From Hordeum vulgare subsp. vulgare (lineage: Eukaryota; Streptophyta; Magnoliopsida; Poales; Poaceae), in contig NC_058524.1 in assembly GCF_904849725.1 (NCBI RefSeq), forward strand, positions 24,955,001 to 25,019,000: a stretch of DNA of 64,000 nucleotides, in the 5' to 3' direction. Shown here piece by piece: positions 57,864 through 64,000 of the stretch (the first letter of the stretch is position 1; each line of letters opens with the position of its first letter). A model generated the notes under the pieces. It saw only the letters and a list, made by a program, of their open reading frames with translations, was not told the DNA's origin and did not search any database. A program made the translations under genes and the position numbers.

Positions 57864-58672
57864 CAGGGCCGGCCCTGGTGTATGGCCAGAGGGGCGGCGG
57901 CCCAGGGCCAGACCAGGAGGGGGCCCATTACATAGTACACATACATAGTATAGTCCATAGGAAAATAGGAAAAAAAAACATTATGAGAGAGAAAAATGAG
58001 ATGGGATCGTCTCATGAGATCCGGTGCACGACAAGTCATCATGGCTGCACAAGATTGCGATTGAAATGCATATGTGTGAAACAGATCGATCCAAAGATCT
58101 AGCTTTTCCTGTTAGTCATTCGTCGGTTAGTTTTTGTCCTCTCATCGGCCGCTCCGTCGTCCTCGCTTGGCGCCTCGGCCGCTTGTTGTTGCCACCACGC
58201 AGCAGTCCGCAGCTCCGGCAAACCGGCCTTCCGACAATGCGGTAATACAGTATACATATGTGACTATCGATTCAGTACCCAATATCCATGTTCGTGATCC
58301 ATTCATCCATCCCCCAATTTCAGATTTCCAGTAGTTTTTTAGTAGTCTATTCAACTATTCATCCATGATTCATCTCATAAAGTTTCAAAAAAATCATGTA
58401 TAAGTTTTTAATTAAATCTTTCACAATGCATTCAATCATTTTATTTTTTATTCTATGTACATATATGAGGTTCCGATCATCTGATCTATATAGTCTTTCA
58501 TAATTTAGGACATTATCCTGACATGTTGCCTAAGAAGCATTTGCCGGCTGCTGAAAAATGGAGAAGAAAGAAAAAAGAATTCTGAAAATTCAAACATTGA
58601 ATGATTCTTTTTGACTTAGCTGTCCTGTCGTCGATTTCGTCTAGGGCCTCCCGAAACACAGGACCGGCCCTG
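57864..58672. mobile_element. hAT-like non-autonomous element with CAGGGCCGGCCCTG ends
   Basis: It is 809 bp. The left end CAGGGCCGGCCCTG and the right end CAGGACCGGCCCTG are inverted with one mismatch; each is itself nearly palindromic. Flanks TTGATTCT (57856-57863) and CTGATTCT (58673-58680) form an 8-bp target duplication with one mismatch. The interior is AT-rich with no transposase frame. Confidence 0.82.
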
Positions 58673-58902
58673 CTGATTCTACTCAAGGTTGTACGCTAAA
58701 CCAACGGCTATAATATCGACTGAAGGGATTACCATAATTCTTCATGTGGCTCATGTCAAGATCAGATGGAGAATCCAGAATCCAGTAACCCCAGTCTTGT
58801 TTTGTGTGAAAAATAGAGTCCCGCCTTGTCTTTGTGGATCATTAATTTCAGTGTTGTTTTGCGTGGTTGAGAACTGGACATTGCTTACTAATTACTCAAT
58901 TA

Positions 58903-58995
58903 CTCTCTGCGTTCCAAAATAACTGTCTCAAACTCAGTATAACCTTGTACTAAAGCTAGTACAAAGTTAAGACACTTATTTTGGAACGGAGGGAA
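58903..58995. mobile_element. short Stowaway MITE
   Basis: It is 93 bp. Ends CTCTCTGCGTTCCAAAATAA and TTATTTTGGAACGGAGGGAA are inverted with a few mismatches and flanked by TA at 58901-58902 and 58996-58997. The interior TTGTACTAAAGCTAGTACAA is self-complementary, so the whole element can fold into one hairpin. Confidence 0.9.
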
Positions 58996-59350
58996 TATAC
59001 TAGAGACTGATATTTGGTACACTTCTTCTTCGGTACAACCCCAAACACAAGGACGGCTGAGATTAAGCGATACCCCTTCGTAACAAAGGGCAGGATTGTC
59101 TTTTACCCCCGTCCCGACGTACGCGCGTCAGCCCGACGGGCGCCAGCTGACGAAACGGCGACGTACAGGAGCCCCGTATACGTGTCGTACCCGCGTCCCA
59201 CCCCGCTGCGACGTGGCGTCGCCACGTCGGTCTGACCGCGGTCAATCCGTCGGTTCCCGAGACCACGACATTAATTCCGCGCTGCGTCGTCAGTTCACGT
59301 TGGTTCCCGCCGCCGCCGCCATTAATCCCGCGCTGCGTCGCCAGTCCGCG

Positions 59351-59490
59351 TCGGTTCCCGAAGCCACCGCCATTAACCACCGCGTCGCCAGCTCGCCGCG
59401 TCGGTTTCCGAAGCCACCGTCATTAACCACCGCGTCGCCAGCTCGCCGCGTCGGTTTCCGAAGCCGCCCCCATTAACCACCGCGTCAGCG
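59351..59490 (+). repeat. 50-bp tandem repeat, about 2.7 copies
   Basis: Units start at 59351, 59401 and 59451 with TCGGTTYCCGAAGCC and CATTAACCACCGCGTC. More diverged copies containing CATTAAT and GTCGGTTCCCG lie on both sides (59230-59350 and 59540-59600). The block lies upstream of the TATA box. Confidence 0.8.
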
Positions 59491-59697
59491 TCGTCAGATG
59501 CCGTTGTTAGCCCGTTTGTTCGACGGCTCCCGAGGCGACGCCATTAATGGCGGCCCCGTCGTCAGAGCCCAGTCGCGTCGGTTCCCGAGGCCGTCGCCGC
59601 TGGCCCGTTGGTTTGACGGCTCCCGAGGCGACGCGCGTTCACTCCGGGGGAGTTACGCCCGCCAGTTGCCCCGTCGCCTCCCCTCCTGACGCGGCGC

Positions 59698-59705
59698 TAT
59701 ATATA
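59698..59705 (+). promoter_or_regulatory. TATA box upstream of the captured coding block
   Basis: TATATATA sits in GC-rich surroundings 144 bp before the ATG at 59842, followed by a pyrimidine-rich leader (CTCCTTCTCTCCC). This is the usual spacing of a grass gene promoter. Confidence 0.6.
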
Positions 59706-59841
59706 CCCGTCGTCCCGCGGCTCGTCGGCACACCGTCGCTCCCCTGCTCTCCTTCTCTCCCCCGCTCTTCGTCGTTCCGCCACAGGTCCCCGTCGCCCCG
59801 AAGCTCTCTTTCTCCCTTCCCCGTTCTCCGACGACCCGACG

Positions 59842-60473
59842 ATGGACCATGCCGACGGCAGCAGCTCCGGCGGCGGCGGCGGCGCGCCGGAGAGCAACTG
59901 GCCCCAAAGCCTCGACAAGCCGCTGACACAGGAGCTGTTCAACTTCGGCCTCCTCGTCCCGCCGGGCTGCCGCCTTGCAAAACCTTGGAGGATTTGCAAG
60001 GACGGCTATCCGACGCTGACCAACCCCGCGACGCCGGAGCAGCTCCGGGTCCACCCCGGCGGACGCTACAACACCCACGGCCGGCACGCCTTCTGGGACG
60101 GGAAGAACTACAACGGCGTCATCAGGCGTTGCCGGCAGGCGGCGGCAGTGGCGAGGGCGTCCCGCGTCGCCGTTGGGCGGCGATCCCTCACCCATCTCCG
60201 GCGGCCCCGGCTGTCCAGGCGGAGTACGAGGTGCCGCCGGAGCAGTTCGTCCTCCGCGAGGACGGCGACCCCGACGACTCGCCGGGGCTACTCGTCACTA
60301 TGAGGGCGTCGCAGGCGACGGCGGCAGCGAGGGAAGAGGCGGAGATCGCGGCGGCGATCCAGGCGACGGCGGCAGCAGCGGCAAACCCGCCGCCTCACGA
60401 CGACGACGACGACGGCGGGGACGGCGATGGCGCGGTGGACGGGCCCGCCGTCGTCTACCTCGACTCCGATTAG
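59842..60473 (+). pseudogene. unrecognised gene-like region, frameshifted
   Basis: The ATG at 59842 starts MDHADGSSSGGGGG, then a plausible folded stretch (LTQELFNFGLLVPPGC, KPWRICKDGYP, HAFWDGKNYNGVIRRC). After about 60130 this frame becomes Arg/Ser-rich and stops at 60303. The coherent continuation is in another frame: AEYEVPPEQFVLREDGD, then REEAEIAAAIQA, an Asp-rich run and a C-terminal VVYLDSD, ending with TAG at 60471-60473. One shift between 60120 and 60220, or a missed splice, would reconcile them. I do not recognise the family. It is followed by an AT-rich 3'-UTR-like tract (60477-60590). Confidence 0.55.
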
Positions 60474-60877
60474 ATTAGGATTTTTAAAATTTAGTAATGT
60501 TTAATTAAATTTTATTTTTAGTTTTTTAATTATGTTTGAATGTAATCGGGAACTATGAAATTTTATCTAAGTTTATTATGAATCTAAATTCATTACCGGC
60601 GGCGGCGGAGGCGACGTGTACTGGACTCGCGGCGTCAGCGGAGACGTGTGTGGGGGGGGGGGAGCCACGTCGGCGAGATCGCGGCGGCAATGTCGCGACG
60701 GCGGAGTCGGGCGTGACGAAGTTAGATTTTTTTTTCAACCAAACCGCCGACGCGTGGGTGACGTGGCGTATGTACGACGGGCGGGCGGGCGGGCGGATGG
60801 CGCGACATATACGGTACGGAACGTGTAATGACCATACTGCCATTATACGTTTAGGGGGTTGTACCGAAGAAGACCTC

Positions 60878-61313
60878 TATTTGGTGATATTTGGCGAAGC
60901 ATATATAAGATGATTTCGCTCTGGCCTGATAATTTTTTTTTTAATGGCAGTAGCCCAACATTTCAGGAACTGAATTTCTTGATGGACACTGTAGCCAGGA
61001 GCCTACCGTGTGCATAAGAGCCGGTCATTTACAGTACATTTAGATACGCAAAAACAAATTGGACAAAGGACTGTGTGTATGTTTTTTACCATTTATGTCA
61101 AAGGATCATGTCCATGCTTGTGAGATTTGGAGTTTGCAAAAGTCAAGATAATGTGTTTCTGTACATTCAGATTTTCGATGAACCGAATTCGTTTAGATTT
61201 TACAGCATTCAATCTGCAAAACAAAAGGTTTTTCTTTCAATTCAGATGAACTGAATTCATTTGGATTTGACAGTATCCAATCTGACAGCAAAACAAAAGA
61301 AAAGAAAAAGAAA
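60878..61313. other. intergenic DNA, copy of other tRNA flanks
   Basis: From about 61095 the sequence (CATGCTTGTGAGATTTGGAG, TTTGCAAAAGTCAAGATA, TTTAGATTTTACAG) is related to 54310-54435 and partly to 55255-55310. The last phrase is itself repeated at 61190-61285. No gene is seen. Confidence 0.6.
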
Positions 61314-61386
61314 TGGAGAAGTGGGGTATCGATCCCCGTACCTCTCGCATGCTAAGCGAGCGCTCTACCATCTGAGCTACATCCCC
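61314..61386 (-). tRNA. tRNA-Ala (AGC), variant copy
   Basis: It is 73 nt and differs from the other three copies at one base: C instead of T at the first T-stem position, giving a C-A mismatch with position 65 in addition to the shared U-U acceptor mismatch. The anticodon is AGC and the A and B boxes are intact. TTTCTTTTTC follows as terminator on the minus strand. It is possibly weaker than its sisters. Confidence 0.88.
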
Positions 61387-61699
61387 ATTTGTTGGAAGCA
61401 ACTGATAAGTCATATTTATTTCGTAACGCCTATACGCAACCACATTTTTGTACGCAGAGGTTAGTCTTTCTCTTTGAGTCGTGTTTCTTGCGTGTGCTTC
61501 TCCCATACGCATCACCTTTTTTGTTTCCTTTGCCAACTCAGGCCTAATGTTTCTGTTTGTGCTCGAACACGGAACACCGACCTGAAGCTTTACAGAAACG
61601 AAGCATTACAAATCCGGAAATGTGCTGGTCATTAAGATAAATCAACAAAGTCTGACAAATATGGCAAGTCAAAGACTTAGAAACAGATTATAACACAAA
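61387..61699. other. intergenic DNA, nothing recognised
   Basis: AT-rich sequence with no gene, repeat boundary or motif that I can support. Confidence 0.5.
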
Positions 61700-61711
61700 C
61701 TTCTGTTAAAA

Positions 61712-61858
61712 CTATTGGACTTTATTGAATATAAAAAGGAAAAAAATGCAGTGACAGATGCTCTCTCAAGGAGGGACACCGCTCACACTACCAACTGTCA
61801 TTCCATCACCACTTTTGTCCTTGATTGGCTGGATGATATCAAGGAGAGTTATAGCTGA
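61712..61858 (+). pseudogene. gypsy RNase H/integrase junction remnant
   Basis: In one frame the sequence gives LLDFIEYKKEKNAVTDALSRRD and then a linker FVLDWLDDIKESY before TGA. IEYKK-N-V-DALSRR is the signature at the end of RNase H in Ty3/gypsy pol. No flanking LTR is visible, and the fragment is unrelated in position to the large array. Confidence 0.8.
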
Positions 61859-61993
61859 TGCTGAAAAACACTAAGTTGTCCGTTATCGCGTCATCTTCCA
61901 GTGGCTTACCCATGGAGGCAATCTCGTAGTCCGAGTGCCTTTGACTTGTTGATGTAGTCGGAGATGGACAGCGCCCTTGTGTGTATTAGCTAG

Positions 61994-62350
61994 GGTGTTG
62001 TGGGTGTTTACGACACGAGGTATGTCGAGAAGATGCCCTTAGTGGCCTTCAATGTGTGTGCCACAGTAGGTTGGGTGATGACCCCTGCAAGCATGCCACG
62101 AGAGAGCTATGCGGGTGTTTACGGAGCGAGTTTTGTCTGAGTCGGGAAGAGTTCTTACATGGCCTTCCCCATGTGTTTGCCATAGTTGGTTGGCTCACGA
62201 CCGATGCAAGTATGTCGCGAGAGAGTTAGGGCTATGCGGGTGTTTATGTAGCGAGTTTTATTTGAGTCGGGAAGATGTCCTAAATGAACTTCCATATGTG
62301 TGCGATGGTTGGCTGGGTGATGGCCATTGCAAGCAAGCCGCAAGAGAGGG
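61994..62350 (+). repeat. three degenerate ~120-bp tandem repeats
   Basis: Copies lie at about 61994-62107, 62108-62231 and 62232-62350. Each has GGGTGTTTA, CGAG-TTTGTC, GGAAGA, TGGCCTTC/TGAACTTC, ATGTGTG, GTTGGCTGGGTGATG, GCAAGCATG-CGC and GAGAGAG. Copies 2 and 3 are joined in one open frame of 116 codons whose two halves resemble each other; the frame is probably a by-product. Confidence 0.8.
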
Positions 62351-62618
62351 TGTTTGGGCACTCAAGATATGTTGGTCAGTCGGCCACCATGAGGTGTACT
62401 GGGTTCACCATGGTGATGACCTAGCCATCTTTATGACGATGGAGAGGGTTTCCACTTGAACAACAACCGTCGAGTCGGTGAAGCAATGTAGATGTGTGCT
62501 ACGCATCATCGAGAGAATCCACCCCTTCAAGAGCAGATGATTGTTCTTGGCCAACTACTATGTGATGAAATGGGCTAAGGACACAATGAGAGAAAGGGAT
62601 GGTGCGTGTGAAAAGCGG
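62351..62618. other. intergenic DNA, nothing recognised
   Basis: The sequence around 62380-62545 may continue a degenerate retroelement, but no motif is clear enough to call. Confidence 0.4.
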
Positions 62619-62796
62619 TGTTAAGAGTGTACCCTAGGCACGGACGTGTGCATGTTTATATGGGCGCTAAGGCCAGCGAGATTATAGAGGATGTTAGGGA
62701 TCGGGCAAGGCCTCCAAGTTAACTACACGGTGGTGATAAGCCTCATCCCTAACGCAGGTTGTTACAAAGACAACGCACACAATACGTTGTTTAACA
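62619..62796 (-). repeat. 3' LTR of a minus-strand copia remnant
   Basis: It is 178 bp with TGTTAA at one end and TTAACA at the other, next to a polypurine tract and a copia RNase H tail on the same strand. CATATAAA on the minus strand (about 62658-62665) is TATA-like. Only one LTR is present in the window. Confidence 0.78.
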
Positions 62797-63020
62797 TCCT
62801 CCCCCCCCCCCCTCCCCCCCCCTCAATCACAACTATCTAAGTTGAGATTGTGTCTAAATGACTCTAACTGTCGTAGTCTCGTAGAGTGAGCGGGTTGGTA
62901 AACCCATCTGCAACCTGATCACCAGTAGGTATGAATCTGATGTTCAATAGTTTATTAGTTACCCTTTCTCGAACAAAGTGATAGTCTATTTCAATGTGTT
63001 TTGTATGCGTGCAGGCTTAG
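62797..63020 (-). pseudogene. copia RNase H C-terminal tail and purine tract
   Basis: On the minus strand the frame reads [17 protein letters not shown], then [17 protein letters not shown], a conserved copia C-terminus. A tandem 8-bp duplication (GACTACGA) then shifts the phase, and [12 protein letters not shown] is recovered in the next frame up to a TGA at 62823-62825. A run of G on the minus strand (62797-62822) is the polypurine tract. Homology is lost right of about 63020. Confidence 0.85.
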
Positions 63021-64000
63021 TATGCCCTGGTCACAATCAGAGGGAAGACCATAGCCAATACTATGTCATCGCCTCCTTCCCGGTCCAGACCCAGCTAGAC
63101 CGCCGCCATTTGAAAGAAGATACTAAAGAACTTAACACTTAAATGAGAAATATGCAAGTCCACATAAAATAACAAGACTAGACGAGGGGTGATCTATGGG
63201 TCATTTTCCTTTTCATCTTATCGAAGACACTATTTATCTTCCTCTCAATTTATACTATGGTAATTAATTACCATGTATAATTATTAAATGTATAACTAGA
63301 TTGGCCCCACGTGAGTCAGGCAAGAAGAAAGACCATATTACATGCTCTAGTTAGGATATATGGTTTCTCTTATTTGATATACGATGTGGTGTCTTCTAGT
63401 AAATCAAGAGCAGAATCCAAGTTCCCCAAATTATCAAACTGAAATGTGTTTGATATTGTGTGAGTCCTTAGTATTTGCGACATGAGGTTCACACCCCCAC
63501 CATAAAATGCTAATATCCCTATCTTTTTTTTACCATGTTAGCATTTATCATTGGGATGTTTTTTTCAAAAGGGCTTAAGCCTTATATTAGGAATCACATG
63601 TCCTTATAAACGGAAACTTACAAAAAAATAAAATTACATTTAACTCTTTGGGGTGTCAAAGTCTTTCTTCTCCCGCATACATCGACGAAGAATTGTGAGC
63701 ATTGCTTGGTGCCAACTCTGGGCTTTTGCCTTGGCGGAGAAAACTTTTTAAAACTCATGAGCTTGTAGAATTAGCGGTCAGAAAGTCATTGATGTAGACT
63801 AGGAGACAACGATGGTAGCGATCTTCGAAGCAAACATCGATGAGGGCCTTTAGCAACTTTGACAGCCATGAAAGTCATACTAATCTTGACGAATCTAGTA
63901 GAAACCTAAAACAACCGGTCTTGGGAGACCAACAGGAAACATGGCTCAACACACGTTTCGTCGACGATAAGGAAAACAAAGGAATGGGGATAGGGCATGA
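63021..64000. other. intergenic DNA, no feature recognised
   Basis: No long frame, LTR terminus or tRNA is seen. A T-rich stretch and the phrase GGGCTTAAGCCTTATATTAGG near 63570 suggest repeat debris, but I cannot classify it. Confidence 0.45.

Larger units (their letters stand above)
59020..60877 (+). mobile_element. MULE-like element carrying a GC-rich gene-like insert
   Basis: It is 1858 bp. The left end CACTTCTTCTTCGGTACAACCCC and the complement of the right end share TCTTCTTCGGTACAACCCC exactly (19 bp); the outermost four bases differ. Flanks TATTTGGTA (59011-59019) and TATTTGGTG (60878-60886) form a 9-bp target duplication with one mismatch, as in Mutator-like elements. No MURA transposase is seen. 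The interior has a 50-bp tandem repeat, a TATA box, a coding-like block and an AT-rich 3' part, which is the layout of a Pack-MULE. Confidence 0.72.

Overview
The window is intergenic DNA from a large, repeat-rich grass genome, almost certainly a Triticeae species (wheat, Aegilops, barley group). The main evidence is a copia family whose 1.8-kb LTR starts TGTTGGAATTATGCCC and ends CCCCAACA, typical of the Angela/WIS/BARE1 group. Stowaway, Harbinger-like, hAT and MULE-type elements and plant nuclear tRNA genes fit the same picture. No ordinary host protein gene with a convincing intact reading frame was found.

Positions 1-42085 are a nest of LTR retrotransposons. Two broken Angela copies (A and B) lie head-to-tail around one LTR (2572-4391). 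B is cut at 5840 and joined to a minus-strand gypsy (Tekay/Del-like chromovirus) array with very long LTRs (5.25 kb). The array has three LTRs and two internal regions: LTR1 5841-10434, internal 1, LTR2 15760-21008, internal 2, LTR3 26349-31117 plus 40082-40560. LTR3 is split by a young, apparently complete Angela element C (31118-40076) with a TGCAC target duplication, two 1827-bp LTRs and an uninterrupted 1326-codon gag-pol. After the array an Angela LTR resumes (40561-42085), probably the 3' LTR of B. The broken GC-rich copia D follows (42086-46700).

Positions 46.7-61.4 kb are lower-copy DNA with a small tRNA cluster: four tRNA-Ala(AGC), one tRNA-Gly(CCC) and one broken tRNA-Gly. Flanking sequence shows that the cluster grew by direct and inverted local duplication. 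Scattered through it are DNA transposons with visible target duplications: Stowaway at 48905 and 58903, a hAT MITE at 56456, a hAT-like element at 57864 and a MULE-like element at 59020. There is also a 5'-truncated RTE-type LINE at 57001, a foldback array of small hairpins near 50.2-50.9 kb and a Harbinger-like element at 51822. The MULE-like element carries a TATA box and a GC-rich, frameshifted coding-like region that may be a captured gene.

Positions 61.4-64 kb hold a gypsy RNase H remnant, a three-copy ~120-bp tandem repeat, a minus-strand copia tail with its LTR, and about 1 kb in which I recognise nothing.

The most informative structure is the three-LTR gypsy array. Its middle LTR resembles LTR3 over most of its length and LTR1 at the right end, as expected for an unequal crossover between the two LTRs of one parent element. 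Differences were counted by eye, so all counts are approximate.
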